From Zygnema cylindricum (Eukaryota > Streptophyta > Zygnematophyceae > Zygnematales > Zygnemataceae): a stretch of DNA of 39,401 nt. Below, in pieces: positions 1-25,673 of this stretch (positions are counted from its first letter, which is position 1; each line of letters begins with the position of its first letter). The stretch covers positions 578,005 to 617,405 of the forward strand of contig JBBHKE010000349.1 in the NCBI GenBank assembly GCA_037447655.1, given 5' to 3'. The position numbers and the translations under genes are program-made. Under the pieces are notes generated by a model. That model did no database searches and had not been told where the DNA came from. It saw only the letters and a list, made by a program, of their open reading frames with translations.

Positions 1-1829
1 AATGATGAAAACTATGGAAAACCATTTGAGGCTGTTCTGGGGTCTTTTGTGAGTTTGGTAGGCAGTTTAATGAGTGTTCTAGAGAAGAACATACATGTAG
101 CCACTAGTTTCATGTTGAGTTAGATAAAGGTTTTTTAGGGTTTTTAGGGTTGCAGTGGGCAAAAGTTTATTTTAAAGAGGGTAGGTTAAATAGTGAAGAG
201 CATAGACGAGAAGAAAGACAAGCCTCAAAATGTTGTTTCATGTTTAAAAAATGTTGTTGACGATACATTTTAAACTTCCGGATACACTTTCATGTTATGT
301 GTTGTATTGTTAACAAAATGTTGTCAAAAGTGCCAAAAAAGTATCGTATTGACGATACACCTTGATTTGATTTGATTCTATTTCAAATTTTAATTTTCTC
401 TTGAAAAGATTCTGAACAGAGAGGAGAGAGGGAGGTTTTGAGTGTGCAGGTCTTGCAATGGATGAAAGAGGCGGGTGTGAAGGGAACGCTTGTCACTTTT
501 AATTATGCTTTGAGTTCTCTTTGTCAAGCGGGACTATGGGAACAAGCTCTGGAAGTACAAAGACACATGGAAGAGGACGAGTGAGATATCTCCCTCTCCC
601 TCTACCTCTTCCTTCCTCTTCCCTCCCTCCCTTCTTCCTCTCCTTCTCCCCTTCCCCTTCCTCTCCTTCTCCCCTTCCCCTTCCTCTCCCCTTCCCCTTC
701 CTCTCCCCTCTCTTCTCCTCTTCCTCTCCCTCTCCCACTCCCACTCCCACTCCCATTCCCACTCCCGCTCCCGCTCTCTCTCCCTCTCCTATGGAAGACA
801 ATGTGTGAGATATCCTTACAAAACTACAGCTTTTCTTTGTTTAGGTAGTTTCAGCTTTGTCTAATAGTTTTTCAGAAAGATGGGTGAGTTAATCCGATAA
901 TCTTTCAGATTTTACTTGTATAGATTCAGCTTTACTAGGTCACAGTTTTGTCATTCAATGTAGTTGTGAGTATGTATTATGGCTTTCGTTCCTTTTCATT
1001 TTTGATTTTTAATTTTTGCTTTTATCTTTTGATTTTTTTTTTGTTTTTTGTTGTAGTAATTACAAATCACAACAGTCGATAACACAACAGAATACACAAT
1101 GTAGTGTTTAGACAGAATCTTACTGGTGATGTCCTCTCGCGTTTTCTTTATTTTCTTTTAAAGCAAGAAACTTTTAAAAACATTTTTAGCCAAGTTTTTT
1201 TGTTTCGGTTCGGTTTCTTTTCTTTTCTTTCCTTCCTTTCCTTTCCTTTCTTTTCCTTCCCTTCCCTTCCCTTCCCTTCCCTTCCTTTTCTTGGAAACGG
1301 AGTCAATATAATCGATACTTTGTTGTTTTTTTAAAACAGAGTGGAGCCGGACTTGATGACGTACCGCAGTCTTCTCTCGGTTCTCGTGAAGGGAGGACAG
1401 GAGGAGAGAGCGAAAGAGGTACAAAAAAAGCTATTGGCTTTTGGGAGGGAAGATGATAAGGGACTCCTTAGGATGATGGCAATGTTGGAGGGGGCGGAGG
1501 ATAAAGGAGGAAGATATGTGGAGGGAGAAAGAGAAGGGAGAGATGTGGTAGAGAGAGGTGGAGGAGAAGGGAGAGACGGGATAGAGAGAGAGGGAGGAGT
1601 TGTTCGTCTAACTGTGGAGGAGAGGAAAGGAGAAGAGGCGTGGAAAGGTTTGACGTTACTCGCAGGGAAGGAAGATAATGTGGAAATGTTGTCTGGAGAA
1701 GGAAGTAAAAGGAGGGAGAGTGAGAGGAGGGAAAGTAAAGATGTGGAAGTACATGAGGGATGGGAATTGCAAAGAAGTTTGAAGGGAGGAGGAATCGAGT
1801 CGAATTCGAATAAAAAATTAGGAAATTGA
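1..1829 (+). CDS. PPR protein, 3' part (exons 1-48, 420-580, 1340-1829)
   Basis: Three exons in continuous phase: 1-48 (open at the left edge, donor GTGAGT at 49), 420-580 (acceptor AACAG, donor GTGAG at 581) and 1340-1829 (acceptor AAAACAG, stop TGA at 1827). The translation shows consecutive pentatricopeptide units of about 35 residues: VLQWMKEAGVKGTLVTFNYA, then LCQAGLWEQALEVQRHMEED, then VEPDLMTYRSLLSVLVKGGQ followed by EERAKEVQKKLLAF. PPR proteins are helical-hairpin RNA-binding proteins, usually acting in organellar RNA processing; target and organelle cannot be read here. The last ~110 residues after LLRMMAMLEG are a low-complexity Glu/Arg/Gly/Lys tail with no PPR character, encoded by GGAGAGA-like DNA. 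The N-terminus and most repeats lie outside the window. Exon 1 is the least certain; it is supported by phase and a strong donor. Confidence 0.75.
581..1339 (+). repeat. CT-rich tracts in the last PPR intron
   Basis: The intron opens at the donor GTGAGATATC and runs straight into a CT-rich imperfect tract (about 585-790, units CCCTCTCC, CCTTCC and CCCACT). A second tract of CCTTCC/CTTTC units lies at about 1205-1290, close to the acceptor. Both tracts are pyrimidine-rich on the transcribed-RNA-like strand. Reading frames across them are repeat artefacts. Confidence 0.7.
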
Positions 1830-1871
1830 CATTTTTTTATTTAACTGCTAAAACCTGTCAGTTAAACTGTT

Positions 1872-1877
1872 AATAAA
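1872..1877 (+). other. Candidate polyadenylation signal of the PPR gene
   Basis: An AATAAA hexamer lies 43 bases after the PPR stop codon, in AT-rich sequence. The position fits a 3' end signal, but the motif is common by chance in such DNA. Confidence 0.35.
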
Positions 1878-2776
1878 CATTATTTTTGGTGCCCCTATAG
1901 TTTTAAAAGGTATTTGTACAATTTCTTTTCGTAAAGGAAGTTGTGACGAGGTCACAAAAAGGATCAGAAAAAAAAAATTATCGAATTCCTATCGTTTTTT
2001 TGGTTTAGGATTTTTGATTTGAAAAGCTTGTAAGGTTCGAATATAAAGCGGTATCTTTTGTCAATGTTACCAGTCTCTTCCTCCTTCCTCTCTTCTCTTC
2101 TCTTCCTCTTCTCGTCCTCTTCTCTTCCCTTTTCTTCCCTTCTTCCCTTCTCTTCCTCTTCCTATTTGCTAATGAATGATCTTTATTTTTTCCTTCGTTG
2201 TGGAGTCGTTGCCGATTCATTCAACACCGTTTTCTTTCTTATTCTCAAGCAATAATTCGTGCAATAATTGGGTCCACACAAGTACAAAACCATATTATCA
2301 ACGTTTTTACGGCAAACCAACGGTTGTCTAATTTGACACTAATATTTTAATTTGACGAATAATTAATATTTAATGTTACTGCTTTGATGTTTTTGCGTTT
2401 GCTGCTTTAATGTTTTTGTATTTGCCGTTTTTGGGGAATGCTTTGAGTGGTGGTGAGTGGAAAGTAAATTGTCGATTATCCTCATACAGAAAACTTAAAA
2501 AACAAAAAAAAAAACTTTTAGTTTGTGGTCAATTGTTATTTCAATTCTTCTAGTTTCGGAAATAGTTAGGTGTCAAATGTATGAATTGCTTCATAGAGTT
2601 TCTCACTAGCAAATAATTTGTATGATCGAGCTGTTGTAGACATTCCGAGTGCATGGAAACATTAAAAAGAAATGGAGAGTTGATGACAAGTTTCTTGAGA
2701 CTGTCAGATTAGGACAAATTGGATAAAATTATGAAAGATTTGTTGAGGAATTCAAGGAAAGTCCAATGCATGGACT

Positions 2777-2977
2777 ACACCGTGTATCGCTATTAGTGTT
2801 ACTGTCTTTTTTTGTCACTTAAAACACATTTTTCCTTCCACGGTCGTCCTATTATGGATCTGACGGCTGCGGTTGAAAGCTAAATTTCTCACTTTCCAAT
2901 TGGCGTCAAGTTTGTACGCAGAAAAAATGTTTTAAATGACTAAAACAAATATTAACACTAATAGTGACACACGGTGT
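2777..2977. mobile_element. MITE with ACACCGTG/CACGGTGT termini, about 200 bp
   Basis: The left end reads ACACCGTGTATCGCTATTAG and the right end ends CACGGTGT, preceded by AACACTAATAGTGA. Read from outside, both ends give ACACCGTG...ACTATTAGTGTT. The interior has no coding frame. It belongs to the TATTAG terminal family found repeatedly in this window. Flanking bases give no clear target duplication. Confidence 0.6.
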
Positions 2978-3357
2978 CTTTGGTTTACGTGTTTGTAAAC
3001 CCTCTTGTTTCCTTTTTCTGTGTTTGTTGCTTTTGCCTTGCTTATCCTTTTGGTTTGTTTCCCTCCCCATGTAGTTTCTCAGTTTTGGCATTGTAGCCAT
3101 GAACTCAGACGGTTTTTCATTGCGTTTATTCATTAAGTCGGTTACAAACTTACCGAAAGATGCTACTCTACTCTACTTGATCGTTTTTGCTATAAAATTG
3201 TAAAATTGATGTACTACTTGTTATATGAACAAGCACCTGCTTACACCCATTTAAGCCTGCGGCCATAAATTCTATTTCCTTGCGACTTTTTTACGACAGT
3301 GAAGGGGAAAGATTATTTAGGATGAAAGTTGACGAGCATAATTTTTGGATTAGGACC

Positions 3358-3456
3358 AGTACACCACTCTTCACACTTTTATGATTTTGAGTGAAAAAAA
3401 AAGAAAAAACTCACTCAATTAGAGTGATTACTGATAATAGTGAAAGGTAGTGTACT
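3358..3456. mobile_element. Small inverted-repeat element, about 99 bp
   Basis: The left end AGTACACCACTCTTCAC pairs with the right end GTGAAAGGTAGTGTACT. The right half carries CACTCAATTAGAGTGATTA, the same subterminal motif seen in the elements at 17420-17615 and 32436-32608. It is too small to code and looks like a highly deleted family member. Confidence 0.5.
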
Positions 3457-5934
3457 GTTATTAAGTAAGCAAGCTTGGTTTATTGCATACTGCTGAGAAT
3501 CACAATCCAAGGCCGAGAGCTTAACCTCTTGAGGTTTGATAGTTTTGTGAAGTTGGTTTCAGTCTATTCCAAAACGTCCATTCCAAAATGTCCATCATCA
3601 TTATTCCTATCACTCATCATCATCATTATGGAAGCTAAGCCAGCCCTAGCAAAATAAAATAAAATGTTACTACATTTTTTTGCGAAATAAAGCTCTCGCA
3701 AAATGGAATACTAACACGTTTAATTCTCGGAAACCTTGATTTGGCGAAAACAACTCAACCACATTATTCATTTATCTCATCATATTGCCAAGTATTATCA
3801 CAAAGTACAAAAGCAAACATTATCATCATTCAAGCTTATTTCATTCTTTTCAAAACAAAGTTGTAACTTATAAACGGTGGTGAAGTACATCTTTTTGAAT
3901 TAACACTTGTTCCTACTCCAATATCTGAACTAAAGACTTCTCACATTCGAGAAAACAGCTTAATAACATTTGGAAGGAATTGTTTACAAAAACCGGTTTT
4001 TCCCGTCTTCTTTTTGACATAACATCTTGCGATCATTTGGTCAGAAAACCCAAAAAAACCCCAGAAAACCCTATAAAGCTCTTAAAAACCCTAAAAACCG
4101 TAAAAGGCCCTAAAAACTCTAAACAACCCTAAAAAAGTGAAGGTTTGGCTTGGAAAACTCACTTTCAAAAACCAAAAAACTCTAAACTTTTCGAAATCCT
4201 CCCTCGATTTGAAGGTAAGCAACAATTTTCTGGTTGCAAACTTTTCTCCCGGAGATTTGACAAACTACTATTTGTACAATTTTCACCTCAAATTTTCTTC
4301 TCATATTCTTCACATTCTTTTACATAGGGTTTTTTCATTTCCCCTTTTTTGCCTCTTTTTGTACTTCTCGACAAATAATTTTCTGCGTAAGACAAAGAAG
4401 AAATTTTGTTTCTCATCAGTTGCAAAAAGAAAAAAAGCAAAAAAAAAAGAAAAAAAAAAACCAACAATAGATTAAAACATCAACAAATTCTCCAAAAAAA
4501 GAAAAGAGATATCAAAGTTCTCACAATTGTCTAAACGAAAAGAAAAGGAAAGAAACTGAAAGAAAAGGAAAGAAAGATAGAAAAAGAAATGAAAAGAAAA
4601 AAAATAGTAATAAAGTGTCTATGTAATCCTAACACCATTTCCACATTGTTGCCAACTGCCTTATATTTATTTTGTATATCACTGCTTTCACAATCTGTTT
4701 TTGTAATTGGTACTTTTTGCTTGTTTTTGAACGGTTTCATACTGTTTTGTCGGCACAAAAGTGTTAAAAATTAATTTAGAAATGGTAAAAAAGGACAAAA
4801 ATAACGTTGAAAAAAAGGATAAAGATAAAAAAAAAGACAACAGCAAAAAATAGAACGAAAAACTTCAAAAAGAGTTGAAACTGTTGACGTAAGTGACTAA
4901 TCCAGTTTGCAAAAATATTTCTTTACCAACTTTTTCATTCTATTCAATTTTTTTGATGTTATTTTTTTAGTATTTTTCTGCTTTCGACTGTGCGATAACG
5001 TTTTTCAAAATACTTACTATTGTGACCACTATTACTCAACACTGCTTTAATTGTATTTAAGTGTATTTTAGTGTATTTAAATGTGTTCAACGGTATTAAA
5101 TTCTATTTAATTGTATTGAATTGACCCACCTTTATAAACAAAACAAAGTCTCCAAGTTTTCCATTTATCATTTTCCCCCTGTCCCTCCAATCAAGGGAAT
5201 AAGACAAAAAACAAAAAAACAATAAAACAAATATAAGATAACATAAAAAAAAATATAAGATAACATAAAACATATATAAAACAAAAAAAAACAAAAATGA
5301 AGCAAAGTAAAACTAATGAAGCAAATTAAAAATTAAAATAAAACAAAAAACCTTGAAGTAAAACTCCATGTCGGTGATAATCCCCACACAACTTATGAAG
5401 CACAAATGTTGATTTTTTTTTTTTAATTAGGAAAGAAATTGACTCAAAAAATTCGCATAAAAAATATAATTGGACGAGAAAATAAAAAAAATATGTTTTT
5501 TCACGAGCTTGTTAAGATTGTAAAACACCATAAAATGACCCTCGAGAGAGATTCGAGCAGAAATACCATGTTGTTTGATATGTAAATAAATATAGGTAAT
5601 AAATAAATGACTAGAAATAGAAATAAACATATAAATAGAAATAGAAGTAAATAAATACCCCTTTCATCACTATTAGAGTTAATGACATTTAGATCAGTTG
5701 TGGTTTTTTCTACCCAAAATCATATAATAGTGTTAATATGGCAAAACCCAAAACCACGAATGCTCCTATATCCTATTTTCCCTACAACCCTAATAATGTG
5801 AATTTAGTGTTGACTAAAAATTCGCATTTACATAAATAAATAACGATTACCAAAATAAACACGAATAAACTATTTCCAATAGCGATTCATTTCCACAAAA
5901 TGAATTATCTTTGCACACTATAAATTTATTCATT

Positions 5935-6122
5935 TTCACTAATAATTCAATTACACTAATGATTCATTTCCACTAACTACTTCATTTACAAACTATTGCA
6001 TCATTTACTAACTAATAATCCATTAATTCATTTACAAACAAATAATCCATTTACAAACTAATAATTCATTTACAAACTAATAATCCATTTACAAACTAAT
6101 AATCCATTTACAAACTAATAAT

Positions 6123-6145
<23 letters not shown>
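5935..6145. repeat. 19-bp minisatellite, ACAAACTAATAATCCATTT type
   Basis: A run of about 19-bp units alternates AATCCATTT and AATTCATTT with ACAAACTAAT. Units are regular from about 6030 and degenerate to the left. The array ends next to the last recognised ERCC6L-like exon (6161-6323). The stop codon used if that exon is not spliced further (6123-6125) lies inside the array. Confidence 0.7.
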
Positions 6146-19027
<12,882 letters not shown>

Positions 19028-19165
19028 TAAGATATAAAAAAGAATGCCAGAGAAAAAATAGAATAAAAAATATAGCTTATCCGGATAGAGTACGGAAACT
19101 AAGAAACTAGGACCTCTCCCTTCTCCTTCTAGTGCTTACAACGGCAATAGAGACAGATTACTTAC

Positions 19166-19380
19166 TGCTTTTGCGCTATCAACTTTCTTAAGCAGGTAAG
19201 GTTGATAAGAAGGAAAGGGAGATGAGAGGAAGGAAAGGGAGATGAGAGGAAGGAAAGGGAGATGAGAGGAAGGAAAGGGAGATGAGAGGAAGGAAAGGGA
19301 GATGAGAGGAAGGAAAGGGAAATGAGGGAGGCCATTCCATTGCAACCTGAGTCTCATATATCATAATGGAATCAATGTGT
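19166..19380 (-). other. Possible 5' non-coding exon of the helicase gene
   Basis: On the minus strand a strong donor, AAAGCA/GTAAGTAATC, occurs at 19165, about 140 bases upstream of the ATG. It would suit a 5' UTR exon. Its 5' limit is unknown and the 20-bp minisatellite lies within it. Confidence 0.25.
19209..19330. repeat. 20-bp minisatellite, six units
   Basis: AGGAAAGGGAGATGAGAGGA is repeated head to tail, almost without change, from 19211. The last unit degenerates at 19321. It lies just upstream of the helicase start codon. Confidence 0.95.
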
Positions 19381-19600
19381 CCATGAAGCCACACAAACCG
19401 CCTTCCTGGAAACTGCGTGAAGTTACCGTTGGTTACTGTTCAGTCGTTTTTGAAAAGAGCCTTCGAGAGTTCAAGTATTCAAATTTGAAACTAGAACTGC
19501 TACGTGGACAACTAGGAAGAAGTCGTACGAAAATGTACAGGAGTTCACCCAACCCCGTCATAAATTCTGCGTCCGTACCGATACACCATTACAAATTACT

Positions 19601-21564
19601 AGTGTTGTGCATCGGTATAAAATTATCGCGATAACACCGATACCGATAGTTATCGGTTATCGAAAGGTCAGAGGTACCAATATATCGGTCCGAGACCAAC
19701 AAATTCCATATCGGCGATAACTATAAAAATATATAGTACGCTATTATAAAACCTTATCAAATACTGTATTATACTATTTACATTATATAGCGTGTCATGC
19801 CACGTGCACGATTCTGTTCCGTAACAATTAACTGAAAATTTATTACGGCAAACGCAGCACAGAAAACGTTGGCCGTTTAACTGGAAAAAAAATTGTACGG
19901 TGACGTACGGAGTTTACAGACAAACTGGTGAACATGGAATGGGAAAAAGATGGCGGACACAAAGTACAACGGACGCAAAATAATATTCTGCGTGCCGCTG
20001 GAATCAAACGGACGACTTGGAATGAAAAAGTACGAGCGGACGGCCATCGTGAGCGCTGGCATCCAGGAATGGCTCTTTTGGCAGCTTATGCCAAAAAATC
20101 TGACAGATTGACACGTGGCAGGTGTTCAATGGATCCCAAGGAATGAAGGGACAAAGCCATGCGTCGGATGTGAAAGGTACATCGTTTGTATTGGTTCTGT
20201 ACCACAACCGTACAGACGTCATGGCGGCTACTGTACTTTCTGCGCGTCCGGATATAAGACGTACAGCTGAGTGTACACACCGTACATTTATCCATACGAA
20301 TGGTACATTTCTCTGTACGGCTCGTACATTTATCGCCGATAGTTATCGTTATCGGTATTATCGCCGATAATTACCCGATATTATCGGCTACTTATCGGCG
20401 ATAAGACCGATAGCGATAGATATTCGATATATCTCCTCGATATATTGAAAACAAAATATCGCGATATATATCTAATATATCTCCAATATATCGTATCGTC
20501 AATATATCGAAGCATTAAAAAAAAAAATGAAAATTTTCGAGGTCTCCAAAGTCACGTGCCTTCAGACAAGGTGACCGTAAAAACTTTGCCGAAAAGAATT
20601 ACGGTTTTTTCCTGAAAGTCATCAGAATGAAGGAGATCTCTGAGGTACATTGACGCAGTACACTTGTGAAGTACACGTACGTAATAATCAAGTACGGAGT
20701 TCCACACGAAAATGGTCGGTTCTCAAATCTTTGACGATTTTATAGATTTGATCGTCAGCTTACAAGGAACCACTCACATCAAAACACGTACGTAAAAACT
20801 TGTTTACAGAAGATACGGGATGTTAACCGAGGCCTCTGTAATACATAAATTTTGCTGTCCGTACTATTACAGATACCACCTCATGTAACCATACCCCAAA
20901 TAATTAATTCATAGTTCAAAAGTAGGCGTTTCTATTGTAGGCCTTTTGTCAGCGCCTTTATCGTAAGTTGTGTTATGGGCTTTTCATGTGATCTTCTTAG
21001 ATCGCTACTTTGATCAGAGACCGTCCGATTGTCCAAATCTGACGGTTTAAATAAAAAGTACCTCAAAACTCACAGAAAAATATTTTTTTGTCCGTTTTTT
21101 TTTTCAAATTTAGACATGACGTTTAATTCTCTATCGATCCATGTGCAACTCAACCATGTTACTATTTCATTTCATTTTGCGGCCAATACAATATGGGTCT
21201 TAAGGGTATATTGTATTTTTTGCGTACAATAGGCATATTGTATGGGTGTACTTTCACCTACTTTTTAACTATTAATTAATTCTATGAATTACATAATTTG
21301 TACTTTTTTGTCGGTTACATTTTGCGGCGTCTACCTTGAAGTCACGGAACAAAAATCACGTCGTACGTGGCGTATCAGACAATATATATTTTTAGCTAAA
21401 ATAACATATCATATTAAAATATTAAATATTAAATTTAAAAACACAATATATCGCGATAATTTATGTTGGTCTCGGAACGATATATCGAGGTGTCTGCTCG
21501 ATCAATATTCGATGTATCGAATATCAAAATCATCGCGATATGAATTTACCCAATACCAAATACT
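19601..21564. mobile_element. CGAT-rich inverted-repeat element, about 2 kb, composite
   Basis: The left end AGTGTTGTGCATCGG-TATAAAA is matched imperfectly by the reverse of the right end, AGTATTTGGTATTGGGTAAA. Both are followed by ATCGCGAT and dense CGAT/CGATATATCG motifs (19620-19700, 20335-20515, 21435-21545). The interior is rich in CGTACA motifs and has no recognisable transposase. A hAT-like MITE is inserted at 20910. The second CGAT block at 20335-20515 means this could be two adjacent elements. No target duplication was found. The termini recall non-autonomous hAT elements, an inference only. Confidence 0.45.
20910..21273. mobile_element. hAT-like MITE, copy 1 (364 bp, perfect 8-bp TSD)
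   Basis: Termini are CATAGTTCAAAAGTAGGCG and CCTACTTTTTAACTATT. The direct repeat AATTAATT flanks both sides (20902-20909 and 21274-21281). An 8-bp duplication with such termini is typical of hAT-superfamily insertions. No transposase is encoded. The interior is shared with copies at 21961 and 25105. Confidence 0.85.
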
Positions 21565-21566
21565 GG

Positions 21567-21960
21567 CTATTAGAGTAAATAACGCTAATTCGGTGCCCCC
21601 CCATCTTTTTTTTTTCCGAAATACAATCAATAATTCTATTTTTTCCTTTACGCCTTTTAGGGTTCTCTTTTTAATTATCGTTAGTAACGGAAGTACACCG
21701 CGATGTTTATCGTGTGGGATACGGACAGGGCTGTCCGTACCAAAATGTACATTTTGAAATAAAAATGTACAAAAAGTCATTTAATGTATTTGCGCACGCA
21801 TGTGAATGTGCAATGGAAAAAGAGACGCAAACTCGAATATTCATGTTTTGGCGTACAAATTGTTAGATATTGTACGTGTGCATATATTGATGTAGACATC
21901 AATACGGCGTGCATTTATTATTCAAAAAAACATAAATTAGATTTAGTGATTAATTAGTAT
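21567..21960. mobile_element. Truncated relative of the 24061-24617 element
   Basis: From GCTATTAGAGTAAATAACGC it follows the element at 24061 through shared blocks: CGAAATACAATC, ATTCTATTTTTTCC, GGAAGTACA, GCGCAC-CATGTGAATGTGCA, and GATTAATTAGTAT at the right. Its outermost left bases are missing where the CGAT-rich element abuts. On the right it is interrupted by hAT-like copy 2 and a long (TA)n. Confidence 0.65.
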
Positions 21961-22255
21961 CATAGTTCAAAAGTAGGCATTTTTATGGTAGGCCTTTGGT
22001 CGACGCCTTTATCGTAAGGTGTGTTATGGGCTTTTCATGTGATCTTCTTAGGTCGCTACTTTGATCGGCGACCGTCCGATCGTCAGTCGGCGGTGTAAAT
22101 AAAATATTTGATTAGAATGTTTTGGTGGTCAATTTTGGTACGAATGTTTTAGCGGTTAGAATAGGTAGAATCAATATGGGTCTTAATGTCATATAGTATG
22201 TTTTGTATCAATAAGCGTATTGTATGAGCTTACTTTCACCTACTTTTGAACTATG
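21961..22255. mobile_element. hAT-like MITE, copy 2 (295 bp), nested
   Basis: Ends are CATAGTTCAAAAGTAGGC and CCTACTTTTGAACTATG, an almost perfect inverted repeat. Flanks are ATTAGTAT (21953-21960) and ATTGGTAT (22256-22263), an 8-bp duplication with one change. The related element at 24061 carries the same site once (24506-24513), so the empty state is visible. Confidence 0.88.
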
Positions 22256-22258
22256 ATT

Positions 22259-24029
<1,771 letters not shown>

Positions 24030-24057
24030 GTTAACGCTAATAGCGATTCACGGTGTA
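24030..24057. mobile_element. Right terminus of a TATTAG-family element
   Basis: TTAACGCTAATAGCGATTCA followed by CGGTGTA is the outward mirror of the family left end. It stops three bases before the next element begins at 24061. Its own left end is not clear. Confidence 0.55.
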
Positions 24058-24060
24058 CAG

Positions 24061-24617
24061 TACACCGTCAATCGTTATTAGAGTATATAACGCCAATTCG
24101 GAGCCCTTTTTTAAAATAAAAAAACCCGAAATACAATCCATAATTCTATTTTTTCCATTATTCTAATTAGGTTTTTTTTGTCAATTAGCGATAATAATGG
24201 AAGTACACTGCGATGGAAATAGTGTGGCGTACGAACAGGATATTTTCGTACAAAATGGTAATTTTTGAATTACAAAGGCATAAAAATACACTTAACATTA
24301 TTGCGCACACATGTGAATGTGCACTGGAAGAAAGAGATGCAAACTCGTCGACAAAAATCACGTTCTCATATGTTCGTCCGTTGACCTTGTGAACAGTGCG
24401 ACGGCGTACGAATTGTCAGATTTTGTATAGGTACACATATTACTGTAGACATTGAAAGGGCGGGTATTTATTATGCAGGACAACCCAAATTACAGTTAGG
24501 GATTAATTAGTATATATATTTAAAAAAAGGAAAAAAAAAATCCCGATTAGTGTTAATAACACTAATTCTTTTTGTTACGCTATTTATTCCTTTACTCTAA
24601 TAGCGATTGACGGTGTA
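24061..24617. mobile_element. TATTAG-family element, complete, 557 bp
   Basis: The left end TACACCGTCAATCGTTATTA is mirrored by the right end CTAATAGCGATTGACGGTGTA, about 20 bp. There are subterminal GTTAATAACACTAATTC/AACGCCAATTCGG motifs and no coding frame. It shares its last two bases, TA, with the first two of the next element, compatible with TA target sites. Confidence 0.8.
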
Positions 24618-25600
24618 CACTGTGAATCGCTATTAGCGTTCATGACTCTAATTGAGGTACCCTGCTTTTTTCGGCAAATTCTCAAATAGAATAAATGATT
24701 CTAAATGTTTCTAAACGTTATTTGAGGTACCCATTAAATAGGGTTCATAACTCTAATATGGTGCCATTTTAAATAGGGTGGTGTACGGAATGTCAGGGCC
24801 GTATTATTTTGTACCTTTTGAAGTAGAAAAGCACCGAAAAAATATTCACGATGTCCCGTAGTCGCGCTAACATGCAATTGCGTAAATATTTTCCGGCATA
24901 CGCGGATGTCAAAAAAATGCGACGGCGTACGATTTGAACAATTTCTTACAGAACATAGTTTAGTGTGGATATATTATGCGCCGAATTTTTTTACAAAGCA
25001 GTTTACAAATTAGAGTTAATGATAAATTAGAATAAAACTTTTTTTGGATAAAAGTGAAATTCCCAATTAGCGTAAATAACGCTAATTGTTTCATTACGCT
25101 ACCTCATAGTTAAAAAGTAGGCGTTTCTATTGTAGGCCTTTTGTAGGCGCCTTTATCTTAAGTTGTGTTATGGGATTTTCATGTGATCTTCTTAAATCAC
25201 TACTCTGATCAGCGACCGTCCGATCGTCCAAATCTGACGATAGTCCTATCGTAAGTTGTGTTATGGGATTTTCATGTGATCTTCTTAGATCACTACTTTG
25301 ATCAGAGACCGTCCGATCGTTCAAATCTGACGGTTTAAATAAAAAATACCTCAAAACGCACAGAAAAAATATTTTTGTCCGAATGTTTTTCAAAATTCAG
25401 ACATGACGTTTAATTCTCTATCGATCGATGTGCAACTCAACCCTGTTACTATTTTTTTCAATTTTTCGACTAATACAATATGGGTCTTAAGGTCATATTG
25501 TATGTTTTGCGTACAATTGGCATATTGTATGGGCCTACTTTCACCTACTTTTTAACTATGCGCTATCTATTTCATTACGCTAATAGCGATTCACCGTGTA
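24616..25600. mobile_element. TATTAG-family element carrying a nested hAT-like MITE
   Basis: The left end TACACTGTGAATCGCTATTA pairs with the right end CTAATAGCGATTCACCGTGTA. Without the insert (25105-25560) and one 8-bp duplication it is about 521 bp, similar to its neighbour, with which it shares the block GCGACGGCGTACGA. Confidence 0.78.
25105..25560. mobile_element. hAT-like MITE, copy 3 (456 bp), with internal duplication
   Basis: Ends CATAGTTAAAAAGTAGGCG and CCTACTTTTTAACTATG are flanked by CGCTACCT (25097-25104) and CGCTATCT (25561-25568). A segment is tandemly duplicated with a 93-bp period (TAAGTTGTGTTATGGGATTT begins near 25159 and 25252), which accounts for its extra length over copy 1. 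Confidence 0.87.
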
Positions 25601-25673
25601 GCAGTTTGGGGAGTCCACATACCTTTGAAAGATGACTGTACGAAACGTACATATAATAGGTACAGCTATTACG

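Larger units (their letters stand above)
1830..6122. other. Gene-poor spacer between the PPR and ERCC6L-like genes
   Basis: I see no exon with family resemblance here. The stretch holds a CT-rich tract (about 2070-2165), two small inverted-repeat elements (2777-2977 and 3358-3456), degenerate CCCTAAAA-like motifs (about 4045-4135), A-rich tracts (4430-4620, 4780-4850, 5210-5340) and AT-rich sequence that probably includes the 3' UTR of the minus-strand helicase. A fragment at about 5665-5755 (CACTATTAGAGTTAATGAC) resembles a terminus of the TATTAG element family but has no clear partner. Confidence 0.5.

Noticed and set aside
499-808. Overlapping frames on both strands rich in Gly/Glu or Ser/Pro
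   Set aside because: They read through the CT tract of the PPR intron; the real exon ends at a GTGAG donor at 581.
5103-5294. Possible last exon of the helicase gene, with acceptor near 5185
   Set aside because: In the phase left by exon 21 the sequence meets a TGA after a few codons, and the frame that stays open does not fit; no conserved residues.
19877-20370. Frames in the CGAT-rich element as a transposase
   Set aside because: Several short overlapping frames on both strands, none with a zinc finger, catalytic triad or hAT dimerisation motif.
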